Translations under genes and position numbers: made by a program | Source of the DNA: Ferruginibacter sp. | Lineage (GTDB): Bacteria; Bacteroidota; Bacteroidia; Chitinophagales; Chitinophagaceae | Direction: 5' to 3' | NCBI GenBank assembly: GCA_025963635.1 | Contig: JAOQAK010000075.1 | Span: 181,962-245,961 of the forward strand | Length of the DNA stretch: 64,000 nt | Notes under the pieces: model-generated | Seen by the model: only the letters and a program-made list of their open reading frames with translations | Told to the model about the DNA's origin: nothing | Database searches by the model: none | In this document: positions 16,417 to 26,810 of the stretch, in pieces | Numbering within the stretch: position 1 is the stretch's first letter | Layout of the letters: each line of letters opens with the position of its first letter

Positions 16417-17901
16417 TTAATATCCCGGATTTTGAGTAAGCGTACCTGCTGAGGCGTCTATTTCGCTTTGTGGTATTGGGTATAGCATGTGTTTGTCCTG
16501 GAAGTTTTTTCCTTTAGCGGTCATCACTGACTTTGCAATTCCCCATCTTTTCAGATCGAGCATTCTTTGAGATTCGAAACCAAGTTCTACCCTCCGTTCT
16601 GCTACGAGCCATGCTTTAACAGTGGATTTATCTGTAGAGGCAGGCCTGTCGGGCAACGTGCCTGCAGGTGGTACAACGCCGGTAGCATCTACAGTATTTC
16701 GTGCCCTGGTCCTTACCTGGTTAATAATTGCTATTGCGTTGGTATAATCGCCTGTTTCAAGGTATGCTTCGGCTTTCCAAAGCAATGCGTCTGCAAAGCG
16801 GATATACACTTTGTTAGTGGGCGCATCATCGTTCCCTTTATAGGTTCCATCCAAACTGCCTAATAATTTATTGACCCATTGTTTGGGCGCATTTACCGTA
16901 AATATTTTGCGGGGATCATTGGGTTCAAAGGCGCTCAGGAAATCTGCGCTCGGCGCAAAAAATCCCCAGTCCAATGGTGCGCAAATCCCATCTCCCCTTC
17001 TTGGTGTTTGATTGCTTTGATGATCGTAAGCAAAAATGACTTCATTTTCGGCGAACTCGTTCGAGACAGCGAAACTGCTGAAGTAATTCGCATTCAAACT
17101 GTAAAAACTGAGCGCCTGCAATTCGGATACCAGGCTAATTACTTCCGGCCATTTTTGGGTATACAATGCAGCCTTTGCCTGGAGGGCAATTACAGCGCCT
17201 TTGGACACTCTCCACTTTTCGGTGGCAGACGTGTATTTGGAATTGGGAAGCAACCCTTTTGCAGCTGTGAGATCGGCTTTTATTTTATCCCATACTGCTG
17301 TTTTGCTGGCTCTTACCGCTACTTCAAAAGCTTCCTGGTAGGTTTTTACAGGGGCAACAATCAGGGGCACATCGCCGAAATTGGTTACCAGGGAGAAGTA
17401 GTAATGTGACCTTAAGAAATAAGCTTCGCCGAGCAACTGATTTTTTCTTGCCGTAGCAATTCCTGTGATGGCTTCTATGTCGGGCTTGGTTAATAAAGAA
17501 ATAGCAAGGTTAACCCTTTTGATGCCTTCATAATCATACTTCCATAAACCATTTGGGCCACCGTTGGTAGATGTAAAAGTAAAGTTGTTGATTTCGTCCA
17601 TCCATGGCTGATCACCATCTGCATTCCATTTCTTCTCCATATCATCGGAAGCAATGTCCTGCAGGATTAAATCATTTTGAAACACGAGTCCTCCACCCCA
17701 ATCCCATTGGGCCAAAATATTGAGCCTGTTCGACAACATTTCGTAAGAAGAACTTACCGAAGTTTCTACGATATTGAGTGTGGGTGCGGTCCTCACCTGC
17801 TCGTCCGTTAATAGGCCGATTGCATCCGTAGTAAGTTGCTTTTTGCAACCCCCTAAAAACGCGACAGCGATCAGCAGCCCTGTTATAGATAATATTTTCA
17901 T
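16417..17901 (-). CDS. SusD/RagB-family outer-membrane lipoprotein
   Basis: This 494-residue surface lipoprotein would bind the glycan together with the SusC-like porin. A lipoprotein signal peptide ends at AFLGGCKK, with Cys19 the lipidated residue. The SusD-type helical tetratricopeptide scaffold is seen in GLWKYDYEGIKRVNLAI, NQLLGEAYFLRSHYYFSLV and ADALLWKAEAYLETGDY. The C-terminus shows WLVAERRVELGFESQRMLDL and the family's usual NPGY ending. It lies 26 bp after susC, as is standard. The glycan ligand cannot be read from sequence; GH130 and GH13 neighbours point to a manno- or gluco-oligosaccharide. Confidence 0.93.
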   Translation of the reverse strand: MKILSITGLLIAVAFLGGCKKQLTTDAIGLLTDEQVRTAPTLNIVETSVSSSYEMLSNRLNILAQWDWGGGLVFQNDLILQDIASDDMEKKWNADGDQPWMDEINNFTFTSTNGGPNGLWKYDYEGIKRVNLAISLLTKPDIEAITGIATARKNQLLGEAYFLRSHYYFSLVTNFGDVPLIVAPVKTYQEAFEVAVRASKTAVWDKIKADLTAAKGLLPNSKYTSATEKWRVSKGAVIALQAKAALYTQKWPEVISLVSELQALSFYSLNANYFSSFAVSNEFAENEVIFAYDHQSNQTPRRGDGICAPLDWGFFAPSADFLSAFEPNDPRKIFTVNAPKQWVNKLLGSLDGTYKGNDDAPTNKVYIRFADALLWKAEAYLETGDYTNAIAIINQVRTRARNTVDATGVVPPAGTLPDRPASTDKSTVKAWLVAERRVELGFESQRMLDLKRWGIAKSVMTAKGKNFQDKHMLYPIPQSEIDASAGTLTQNPGY

Positions 17902-17927
17902 AACTAATAATTTTTTGGATGATTGAT

Positions 17928-20900
17928 TTACAATGAAATTTTTGCGCCTACAATAAATGCTTTGGATTGAGGATAGGTTCCTTTATCGATCAATGAGGTT
18001 GACTCAGGATCGAGGCCGGTATAGTTTGTACTGGTAAGCAGGTTCTGTCCTGATACATACAACCGCAGGTTTTTAATTCCAATCCTTTGTGTATTGAAAC
18101 TGTACCCGAGCTCAATATTCTTCAATCTTAAATAAGATCCATCTTCAATAAAAACACTAGAAACATTTCCACCGCCATTGTTATTGAAAGTTACTCTTGG
18201 TGTGGTAGTACTGGTTCCTTCGCCATGCCAGCTATCCAGAACCGATACCATCGAGTTAAACGGCCGGGTATCATAATTTAAAATTTGCTTCAGGTCATTG
18301 TAACGATCCACACCTTGCACGCCCTGTAGTAAAAAGGAAAAATCAAAATGTTTGTACTCAGATGAAAATGCAAAACCATAGGTAAGTTTTGGAATTGGAT
18401 TGCCAATGAAAGTCCTGTCATCTGCATTGATCTGCCCGTCATTATTTAAATCCTTAAACCGGATATCGCCAGGCTGTGTGCCGTTTGCATTGGAGAATAA
18501 GTGCTTACTTATTTCGCCTGCATTTTGATAGATGCCATCAAACATGTAGCCATAGTATGAACTGATGGGCTGTCCAACTTCAGTTCTTGAATGGGTACCC
18601 TCATCAATAATGTTCTTTACAAAAGTTTGTAACTTGTCTACCCTGTTGGTGAGGGTTGCAATGTTTGCATTCACACTGTATTTGAAAGCCTGTTCGTTAT
18701 CCTGGAAATTAACCCCAAATTCGAATCCTTTGTTATTTACCTGGCCGGCATTTACATAAGTCCTTTGAATTACGCCCACAGCAACTGCGGGTAATCCTAC
18801 GGATAATAAAATATCGCTGGTTGTTTTTATAAAGTAATCCGCTGAAAAAGTAAGTTTATTTCTTGCCACGCTCAAATCCACACCGTAGTTGGTTTGTGTG
18901 GTACTTTCCCACTTGATATCGGAATTGCCATAACGAGTGGTATTCGGTACCCCGTTTAGCTGTGTAACTATTGTTTCATAAGCGTGGTCAGGTATTTCCT
19001 GGTTACCAGATTTACCCCAGCTCGCTCTCAATTTCAGATTGGATATCCATTTGATATCCTGCATAAAGTTTTCCTGGGAAACTCTCCATCCTGCGGAAAC
19101 GGAGGGAAAATACCCCCATTTATGGTTCGGTCCAAACCTCGAAGAAGCATCTGCCCTCACGGTACCTGTTGCAAAATATTTATTGGCATACCCGTAGGTT
19201 CCTGAAGCAAAGAATGAAAGTAAGTTCCAGTTCACGGCGGTTCCGCCATTGCGTAAATTGGGGAAACCACCATATTCCAGGTACCTGAATGGAGCAGTGC
19301 TGTTGTCAAAATTTTGCCTGCTGCCGCCTATTCCTGACGACTTGCTGGTGATGTATTCAGTTCCAAGCAAACCGTTGATGGTGTGTTTTCCGTGAATGGT
19401 TTTAAGATAATTGAGGGTATTACTAAAAGTGAAAGTCATCGTCTGGCCAAAGTCTTCGTCCAGGTTATTGGGCCGGTTGTTTCGTCCCTGGCCGGGAAAT
19501 AATTCTGCGGGGTCATTGTCCTGGTCATCACCAAAATTCTGCGCAAATTTTTTGTTATGGGCAAAACTAATATCGACACCCACATTGGTTCTGAACCGCA
19601 AAGATTTATCCCCCAAAAATGCATATTCGCCATACACATTTCCAAATGTCTGGTAGGTATTTCGCTTATCATCTGTAAAGTGAACGATGGCAATCGGGTT
19701 AGAAGTAAATTCATAATTCTTATTCCATCCTCCATTGCTATTATTATTTAAATAGAAAGGAAGATCGGTATAAGGATTGGCTGCCGTATACGTTGGATCG
19801 GTCAGGCTTTTGTAAACGCTTAAGACCGGCGGCCGCAACAATGCATGACGGATAATACCCGGTGCATCGCCACTGGAGGAGAGCTTATCCTGCTTGGCAT
19901 AGCTAAGCTGGAGATTGGTACCAATTTTCAAGCGATCAGTAATGTTAGCGTTGATATTTGTTCTGAAATTAAAACGCTGATATTGATCGTGATCTTCCAC
20001 CACAATACCATCCTGTCCATAGTACCCGGCAGAAATTAAATACTGCACTGCTTCTGAACCACCGCTTGCTGAAGCCTGGATATTTTTTGAGATGCCGGTG
20101 TTAAACAATTCATTTTGCCAATCCGTATTTGCGAGGTCAGTTCTGCTTCTGTCTGCTTTATAAGGGCTGATAGCGGTAGCTGAATTGCCTACTGTATTGT
20201 GCCAGGCCATGTCCTTAACCGTTAGGTACTGATCCGCATTCAACATCTTGGGAAGGTTGGTAGCTGTATGAAACCCTGAAAAATAATCTAAAACGACCGC
20301 CATCTTTCCTTTTTGACCACTGTTGGTAGTAATTACAACTACTCCCCCGGCTGCCCTTGAACCATAAATGGCACCTGCTGCAGCATCTTTTAAAACCGTC
20401 ATAGATTTTACATCAGTCACATTGAGGAAAGAAATATCACGGGTTGGAACTCCATCTACGATATACAATACTTCGTTGTTGCCAAGAGTTCCTTCTCCCC
20501 TGATTCGAATCTTAATTCCGTCGCCGGGGGCGCCCGTATTGGCTGCCACAAACACACCGGCTACCTGCCCCTGTAATGCCTGTGCAACATCCGCAATTCT
20601 TGTCTTTGTTACATCCTTCATGTCTACTGTAGAAACCGCACCGGTTATGGAGGCCTTCTTTTGACTGCTATAACCCACCACTACTACATCATTCATAACA
20701 TTTACATCGGGATCCAGGCCAATCACCAACTGTGTGCGACCGGAAATGGATAATTCCTGTTTTTTGAACCCCACAGAACTGATTTCCAATACTCCATTGT
20801 CGGGGGCTACCAGTGAAAAATTTCCACCGGCATCGGTAGTGGTTGCACGGTTACTATTTTTTACCCGGACGGTAACACCCGCCAATGATTCACCTTGTGC

Positions 20901-21053
20901 GGAATTTACTTTCCCGGAGATGTTAATATCCTTCGATTGCGCAGTAGCTGAAAACTGCAATAAGGCCAATGCCAGGAAGCAGCAGGAGAATTTGAAACCT
21001 GGCCATAATTGTTTGGGAATGTAACGAATGATATTCGTAAGATTTTTTTTCAT
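17928..21053 (-). CDS. SusC/RagA-family TonB-linked outer-membrane transporter
   Basis: A TonB-dependent outer-membrane importer that works with the SusD lipoprotein encoded next to it. I place the start at 21053 (MKKNLTNIIRYIPKQLWPGF), which gives a normal leader ending LLQFSATAQ; an upstream in-frame ATG at 21143 would add 30 residues of non-signal sequence. Then come a carboxypeptidase-like domain (ISGKVNSAQGESLAGVTVRV), the TonB box/plug region (VVVGYSSQKKASITGAVS, VDGVPTRDI, LKDAAAGAIYGSRAAGGVVV) and a barrel ending in AFIVGAKISL. Length is about 1041 residues, usual for the family. Expression is probably controlled by the hybrid sensor encoded upstream at 22236-26390. Confidence 0.93.
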   Translation of the reverse strand: MKKNLTNIIRYIPKQLWPGFKFSCCFLALALLQFSATAQSKDINISGKVNSAQGESLAGVTVRVKNSNRATTTDAGGNFSLVAPDNGVLEISSVGFKKQELSISGRTQLVIGLDPDVNVMNDVVVVGYSSQKKASITGAVSTVDMKDVTKTRIADVAQALQGQVAGVFVAANTGAPGDGIKIRIRGEGTLGNNEVLYIVDGVPTRDISFLNVTDVKSMTVLKDAAAGAIYGSRAAGGVVVITTNSGQKGKMAVVLDYFSGFHTATNLPKMLNADQYLTVKDMAWHNTVGNSATAISPYKADRSRTDLANTDWQNELFNTGISKNIQASASGGSEAVQYLISAGYYGQDGIVVEDHDQYQRFNFRTNINANITDRLKIGTNLQLSYAKQDKLSSSGDAPGIIRHALLRPPVLSVYKSLTDPTYTAANPYTDLPFYLNNNSNGGWNKNYEFTSNPIAIVHFTDDKRNTYQTFGNVYGEYAFLGDKSLRFRTNVGVDISFAHNKKFAQNFGDDQDNDPAELFPGQGRNNRPNNLDEDFGQTMTFTFSNTLNYLKTIHGKHTINGLLGTEYITSKSSGIGGSRQNFDNSTAPFRYLEYGGFPNLRNGGTAVNWNLLSFFASGTYGYANKYFATGTVRADASSRFGPNHKWGYFPSVSAGWRVSQENFMQDIKWISNLKLRASWGKSGNQEIPDHAYETIVTQLNGVPNTTRYGNSDIKWESTTQTNYGVDLSVARNKLTFSADYFIKTTSDILLSVGLPAVAVGVIQRTYVNAGQVNNKGFEFGVNFQDNEQAFKYSVNANIATLTNRVDKLQTFVKNIIDEGTHSRTEVGQPISSYYGYMFDGIYQNAGEISKHLFSNANGTQPGDIRFKDLNNDGQINADDRTFIGNPIPKLTYGFAFSSEYKHFDFSFLLQGVQGVDRYNDLKQILNYDTRPFNSMVSVLDSWHGEGTSTTTPRVTFNNNGGGNVSSVFIEDGSYLRLKNIELGYSFNTQRIGIKNLRLYVSGQNLLTSTNYTGLDPESTSLIDKGTYPQSKAFIVGAKISL

Positions 21054-22235
21054 AATTGCAACGTTTAATATTTTTAGAAATGATTTCCTGGGTTTGCAGG
21101 ATGTAAAATGTTTTGAAGCAGTTTTGTTATTCATAATATTCATAACGCTTTGGTATAAATGCTTTAGTTGAATAACATTGTTTTGGATGTTTATTTCTTC
21201 ATATGTTTTTTGATGATTTTAAATGGTTAACAATTGTAATGAGGATACAGCCACTATTTGTCTGCAGGGACATCTCTTAAGGCGGGTTATATTTGATAAA
21301 CAAGATTTCTTTATAAAAAGTCTGCTGGAAATAAAAAAGAGTTGTGACAGATTGACATCAAAGCAGAGCCGGTTTAAATCTCTTCTTTGTGCAGGACTTC
21401 TTTTGTTCGACCACCGTTGCGGCTCAAGTAAAAGACGAAGCCCTGAATTAATATTGAGAACCCCTGGAGAGAATACCTCGTTATTACCACCAGGCGATTG
21501 ATAGCAGTAATATAGATGAGGTTCGAAATTCACCTTATCACTGCCGACTATTTTTAAGACCGGTAGTTGACCAGCGTTGAATGAAAACTTTGAAAAAAGA
21601 AGCAAGCATAATAAAAAAATAAGTAGCCCGCAATTGAAAGGAAGCATAAGCAGCAATTGAAGTTCAAAGCTAATGTCAATGGCTGCCGGCATTGTGCACT
21701 ATGCTGACATTTTACTGTACTATGATTACAATTTAGATGGATTTACGGGGATTTTATACGTAAAAATGGATTCAGGTACAGTCAAACAGAAAAAATAAAA
21801 TAACAACCGGGCAGAATGATTTGTAAAATTTAACCGGGGCAGGAAGGCAGTATTCCGGAAATTTCATTTTAAATCCGGAGCTACAATCTTTGGGCGCTGA
21901 TTTATTTTCGCATTAGATGGTGGGGTGTTCAGAGTACACTGATTTGCTATCATCATTTTTTAAAATGGGGAACATGCGATCAAAGAAAAACATAAGTATA
22001 GATGCGGGTTAAAATAAATGATTTTAATTAAAAGGAGCTCGGGACGGTGAATGTAATTTTGGTTAGAGGGTTTCAAATGTTTCCTTGCCCACCCGTAAAC
22101 TGACAATTTTACTGAAGCGCCTTTTCCTTGACTTGGGCACGAGTGCTTGAGGAGTGCGATGCGAAAACGATAAAATTCCTTAGCCCGACCTTACACTATT
22201 CTTTTAGTCTCGATTCAACGAATTCCCCATTGTAA
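21054..22235. other. Long gap between the hybrid regulator and susC
   Basis: Nearly 1.2 kb on the upstream side of susC without a supported gene. A 157-codon minus-strand frame at 21219-21692 has no domain, signal or neighbour support and I take it as chance. The stretch should hold the susC promoter and binding sites for the AraC-type output domain; I could not pick these out by eye. Confidence 0.45.
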
Positions 22236-25200
22236 TTATAAAGTGCCCGACAATGGGCTGGTTTGCTGTTCCCGGTACTCGTTGGGTGCGCAACTATAGC
22301 GCTTCCGGAATTCACGGAAAAAATAGGATTGATTATTAAAACCAGTACGATAGAAAATTTCGGTTACGGTGAGGGCAGTAGATGTCAGCAGGTTTGCTGC
22401 TTCCCGTAGCCTAATGTGTTTAATAAATTCGCCGGGTGTCATCCCGGTCATGGTTTTTAACTTACGATACAATTGCATCTTGCTCATGTTAAATTCCTTT
22501 TCCAGGAATACAGCACTCAGTTCAGTCTCATTGATATGTTCATCAATTACTTCCACCAGTTTGGATAAAAAAACCTTATCCCCTTCCACAAGGTCAGATT
22601 CAACCAGCATTTCTGCTACTGCATCATTTTTAAAGAGGTCTAATAATTTCTGGCGGTATTCGAGCAGCTTCCTCACACGCAATTTAAGGTGTGCGGTATG
22701 AAAAGGCTTCGTTATATAAGCATCCGCGCCAACTTCATATCCTTCCATATGATGATCTTCGCTGCCCCTGGCCGATAAAATAATAAAGGGTACTTGGCAG
22801 GTTGCCGGGGTATTTTTCATCATGTTGCAGAGTTCAAGCCCATTTAAGTTGGGCATCATTACATCGCAGATCACCATGTCCGGGATAATCTTTTCAATCA
22901 GTTCCAATGCCTTCCTTCCATCCGCTGCTTCGTACACGAGGTACTCATCTTTCAAAATATCTTTTAACAGAAAACGAATATCAGGATCATCTTCTACGAC
23001 AAGGATATTTTTGCGTTTATTTCCCTGCAGGTTTTCAATGATGGCTTGCTTGTTATTTTCAACCGCTGATATAGGGTGAACCGGTTCAGCATAAGTAGTG
23101 ACGGTTTGGTATAAATAAGAAGGCTTGTCGCTGATGGCAGGCCTGTTTTCGGCATAAGCAGCCCCTTCCTGTTCAGTAATTAACGGAAGCGATACTTTAA
23201 AACTAATTCTATCATTTTCGCTGCTCGCCTGGATGCTCCCGTTTAATAAGCTAACCAACTGCCTTGTAAAAGCAAGACCAATACCAGTTCCGAATTTTTC
23301 ACTGTCTGCTGTGTTTGGGTTAACCACGTAAAATTTATCAAACAACTGTTCAAGATTTTCTTTTGACAAGGGCGTGCCGGAATTAACTACGGTTATCTCC
23401 AACTCCTTTTTATCTTTATCGGCATGGGCAGAAAAAACGACCTGTTCATTTTTACCGGAATGTTTAAAAGCGTTTGACAAAAGATTGAAAATGATCTTTT
23501 CAATCTTATCCTTGTCGATCCAACCATACATGCCCGGCGAAATATTCAATTCATACTCCATTTTATTTTGCTCGCTCAAAGGAACAAAAGGTTCTGCGAG
23601 ATTTTGCAACAACTCTGAAATATTTAAATAGCTGAACTGGTTCTTAAAAAAGCCTGCTTCCACTTTCCTGAATTCCAGCAACTGGTGTACAAGATAAGTA
23701 AGGCGGGATGCCTGTTGGTGGATCAACGATAAAAAATAGGGCTTGTCTTTTTGTTCCTTTGCAGAAACGGCTTTATCCAGGAAACGCTCCGCCGAACCCA
23801 TTATCAATGTTAAAGGCGTTTGCAGCTCATGGGCGATATTCGTAAAAAACCCCAGCCTGTTCTGGTGTATGGCTTCTTCCTTTTCCCGCAGCAGATGCTC
23901 TACTTCCAGCTGGTGTTTAATTTGCTGCTTGTTTTTACGATAACTATACAATACGTACGCCAGTAATGATATGATTGCCGCATAAAAAAGGTACGCATAC
24001 GAAGTAAGCCAGAAATATTGTTTTATTTCAAGTTTTAGCAGGCGCATTTCGGTAGTCCATAGCCCTTCTCCATTGCTCCACTTTATTTTCAATGTATAAT
24101 TGCCCGGCGAAATGTTACTGTAAATAATTTTGCCATTTGTACCTGCGAAATGCCATGCATTATCGTACCCTTCTAAACTATAGGCATATTCGCATTTCTC
24201 CGCGTTTAAAAAGCTGATGGCTTTTATATCCAATTCAAAAAAATTGTCCTTCCTGCCTATTGAAAAGTTCAGGGGTTGATTATTGCCCGGACTTAACACT
24301 ATAAATCCGTTTTCACTGCTGGTTTTACCACCAATGAGTATCCCCGACAAAAGCAGGTTTGGCTGCCAGCCTGATTTATGAATGTTATGGGGAAGAAAAT
24401 GATTGAAGCCATAAGTGCCGCCAAAAAATATATTTCCCGGGGAGTCTTTCCAAACGGCACCATCGCAAAATTCATTGCTTTGCAGCCCATCGAGTTGCTG
24501 GTAATAAGAAATTTTGAGATCTGCCTGGTTCACTTTTGCCAGTCCCTTATTGGTACTCACCCAAATATCTCCGGCACTGTCTTCCGCTATCGCATGGATG
24601 GTATTATTTGGCAGGCCATTGGCTGTAGTTAACTTTTGAAACAGGGGCGCTTCACCGGAAGCATCTGCTATGTTGATCCAATTAAGACCATAACTGGTGC
24701 CGATCCAAAGCCTGTTGTGGCTATCTTTAAATAAGGACAGCACATCATTGTTGGAAAGGCTTCCTTCATAAGTGAATGCCTTAAATGTTCTAAAGGATTG
24801 TGTGGTTTTATCCAGCAGGCTAAGTCCACCATAACGGCACCCGATCCATAAGTGATTCTTATCCCCTTCCGCCAATGCGTAAATAATGTCATTGGCCGGA
24901 CCAGTATTTTTATTATTGAAGGTGAAGCGTTCGAGAAAAACAAGGGTGAGTTTGCCGGACTTCTCCCGGCTGATCTTTAGATGTATAAGTCCATAACCAC
25001 TGGTGCCGAGCCACAATGAATTGTCCGGATCCTGCCTGATAGCGTAAACAGAGCCAAACTCAGCATAAGTGTTATAGCCTGCAATTTCAGACCACTTAGT
25101 AAATTTTTTAGTTTTGAGATCGTATACTTCAATTCCTTTTGCATCCGACCCGATATAAATCAATTCATCATTCCCTTTTTGCAATGCAAATACCGCGTTG

Positions 25201-26390
25201 TGATCGAGCACATCGGGCGCTAGAAAGTATTGCTTGTTATAAGACGAGAGGGTATCAGACCAAAAATTTTTGATGCTGACTATGCCGCTTCCTTTTGTTC
25301 CGACCCATAAATCTCCATCCGCTTCACAAAACGCCCGCACTGATTTGTTGTAGGGCAATCCATTCTCCGAAGTGGCGATGGTGCCAAAGGACTTTGTTTT
25401 TGGATAAATTTTTATAATCCCGTTGCCATCCGTACCATACCACAAAATATCTTCGCTTCCAAGTGCCCAGGAAGTCACTTTGATTTCTTCCATTTGAAGC
25501 GTTTCCTGTTTAAGAAAAGACGATGGTTGAAAACCCGCATCGTAAACGCTGTATCCCCTGCTCGCCCATGCCAGCAGGTAATGTTCTTTATAAAAAATAA
25601 GCGAATTGAGCGTGTGACTGGTTTGCATCACCAGTTTTGAAGTAAAGGTGCCGGTCGGGATCGAAAACAACTGATCTTCCTTTGTGGTAAAAAAAAGCTG
25701 GTGGTTCACATAAAAGAAATTGCTGATAGCGCTTTGTTCCCGGAAGGTCCGTAATTTTTTGAACGCGTGTTCGCCTGCTGAATAAGCCTCCAGCAATCCA
25801 GTAGAGTTCAATACCCATAGTCGGTTGGCTTCATCAAATGCAATTTTGAGAATGCTTGAATTTCGTTCAGGTAAGTTGCATGCCAGGAAACTATCTGCGC
25901 TTACATCGTACCTGCTTAAACCAGCTTTTTGATTAAGACAAAAAACTTTACCGGCGGTATCAACGGCAAGCGCATATTCCTGCTCGCTCACCCTGCCGCG
26001 TTGGTATTGGTTGTAGAAGTAATTGTAAAATTTACCGGTGTGCTTTTCATAGCGGGATATACCTTCGATGGTAGTGACCCAAATATTTCCCCGTTTATCT
26101 TCCGTAACCTGTTGAATTACATTGCTGCCAATGCTTTTAAAATCATTTTCTTTGCTATAATTAAATACATGAAAAGTGCTTCCATCGTACATGTTCAAAC
26201 CGTCCCAGGTAGCCACCCACAATAAATTCGTAGCATCTTTAAAGATGTAGTTGATAGAACTATTGGAAAGCCCATTGCGGTTATCATAGTGCTGAAGAAA
26301 AAATGGATCTACCGGATCTGCAGTAGTCCCCTTCGCAATTAAAGTCAAAATAAGCAGCGTACAACAAAACTGAAGAATCCTCTTCATCAT
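22236..26390 (-). CDS. Hybrid two-component system regulator (sensor kinase, receiver, AraC output)
   Basis: This 1384-residue single-protein sensor-regulator has a signal peptide, then about 14 periplasmic two-component-propeller repeats (for example NLLWVATWDGLNMYDG, DLWVGTKGSGIVSI, NRLWIGTSYGLNWIN). Next are a Y_Y_Y domain (about 725-795), one membrane helix (about 800-825), a HisKA domain with His854 in NIAHELQTPLTLIMG, an HATPase (GTGIGLAFTRQL), a receiver with Asp1176 in VICDVMMPNLNG, and a C-terminal AraC/HTH_18 domain (MTGMTPGEFIKHIRLREAA). Such proteins bind an oligosaccharide in the periplasm and activate the adjacent susCD locus. All key residues look intact. It is on the same strand as susC, separated by 1.1 kb. 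Confidence 0.95.
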   Translation of the reverse strand: MMKRILQFCCTLLILTLIAKGTTADPVDPFFLQHYDNRNGLSNSSINYIFKDATNLLWVATWDGLNMYDGSTFHVFNYSKENDFKSIGSNVIQQVTEDKRGNIWVTTIEGISRYEKHTGKFYNYFYNQYQRGRVSEQEYALAVDTAGKVFCLNQKAGLSRYDVSADSFLACNLPERNSSILKIAFDEANRLWVLNSTGLLEAYSAGEHAFKKLRTFREQSAISNFFYVNHQLFFTTKEDQLFSIPTGTFTSKLVMQTSHTLNSLIFYKEHYLLAWASRGYSVYDAGFQPSSFLKQETLQMEEIKVTSWALGSEDILWYGTDGNGIIKIYPKTKSFGTIATSENGLPYNKSVRAFCEADGDLWVGTKGSGIVSIKNFWSDTLSSYNKQYFLAPDVLDHNAVFALQKGNDELIYIGSDAKGIEVYDLKTKKFTKWSEIAGYNTYAEFGSVYAIRQDPDNSLWLGTSGYGLIHLKISREKSGKLTLVFLERFTFNNKNTGPANDIIYALAEGDKNHLWIGCRYGGLSLLDKTTQSFRTFKAFTYEGSLSNNDVLSLFKDSHNRLWIGTSYGLNWINIADASGEAPLFQKLTTANGLPNNTIHAIAEDSAGDIWVSTNKGLAKVNQADLKISYYQQLDGLQSNEFCDGAVWKDSPGNIFFGGTYGFNHFLPHNIHKSGWQPNLLLSGILIGGKTSSENGFIVLSPGNNQPLNFSIGRKDNFFELDIKAISFLNAEKCEYAYSLEGYDNAWHFAGTNGKIIYSNISPGNYTLKIKWSNGEGLWTTEMRLLKLEIKQYFWLTSYAYLFYAAIISLLAYVLYSYRKNKQQIKHQLEVEHLLREKEEAIHQNRLGFFTNIAHELQTPLTLIMGSAERFLDKAVSAKEQKDKPYFLSLIHQQASRLTYLVHQLLEFRKVEAGFFKNQFSYLNISELLQNLAEPFVPLSEQNKMEYELNISPGMYGWIDKDKIEKIIFNLLSNAFKHSGKNEQVVFSAHADKDKKELEITVVNSGTPLSKENLEQLFDKFYVVNPNTADSEKFGTGIGLAFTRQLVSLLNGSIQASSENDRISFKVSLPLITEQEGAAYAENRPAISDKPSYLYQTVTTYAEPVHPISAVENNKQAIIENLQGNKRKNILVVEDDPDIRFLLKDILKDEYLVYEAADGRKALELIEKIIPDMVICDVMMPNLNGLELCNMMKNTPATCQVPFIILSARGSEDHHMEGYEVGADAYITKPFHTAHLKLRVRKLLEYRQKLLDLFKNDAVAEMLVESDLVEGDKVFLSKLVEVIDEHINETELSAVFLEKEFNMSKMQLYRKLKTMTGMTPGEFIKHIRLREAANLLTSTALTVTEIFYRTGFNNQSYFFREFRKRYSCAPNEYREQQTSPLSGTL

Positions 26391-26810
26391 TATGGTGAAT
26401 TAAAAAAGCAACACGTTCAATAACCATTTGTCTTATCTCAAACAAACTTTTACACTCAAATGGTCTACAGTGAAATTATCCATCTGCTCTATAAAGATAG
26501 CTATTTGAAAATTGAGGATAAATATCTGTTTTCAGTGGCTATAACATACGGTTCAGCGGCAAAAAAATACATTGCTAAATTATACATGTGATGTTATTTA
26601 CCTGGTAACCACAATATCTACCTCTATTTCAAACAATATGTTGAAATCGGCGTTCGTCAGGTATGCCGCCGTAAAAATTTTGATTCCTTTAAACATGAAT
26701 TAAAATCATAAAAAAACTGATACTGGTCATATTTAATTCGTTGTTTACGGTTGAAATTTGCACTCACAAGTTTGAAAGTATTTTATTCTATTATTTAATA
26801 AATATTAATT
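26391..26810. other. Divergent promoter region before pckG
   Basis: A 420-bp gap between divergent genes (regulator and PEP carboxykinase), A+T-rich towards 26810. A 32-codon minus-strand frame at 26598-26696 (starts MFKGIKIFTAAYLTNADFNI) reads like protein but matches nothing I know and is too short to call. Promoters for both flanking genes should lie here. Confidence 0.4.

Noticed and set aside
21219-21692. 157-codon minus-strand ORF upstream of susC
   Set aside because: No domain, no convincing start signal and low-complexity hydrophobic start; likely chance.
9485-26390. Reading the locus as a simple starch utilisation system
   Set aside because: A GH13 enzyme and SusCD alone are not specific, and the GH130 gene with a paired MFS transporter does not belong to known starch loci.
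26598-26696. 32-codon frame that reads like a protein tail (TAAYLTNADFNILFEIEV)
   Set aside because: I considered a RidA-like remnant and a link with similar bases near 4921, but the match was too weak to support either.
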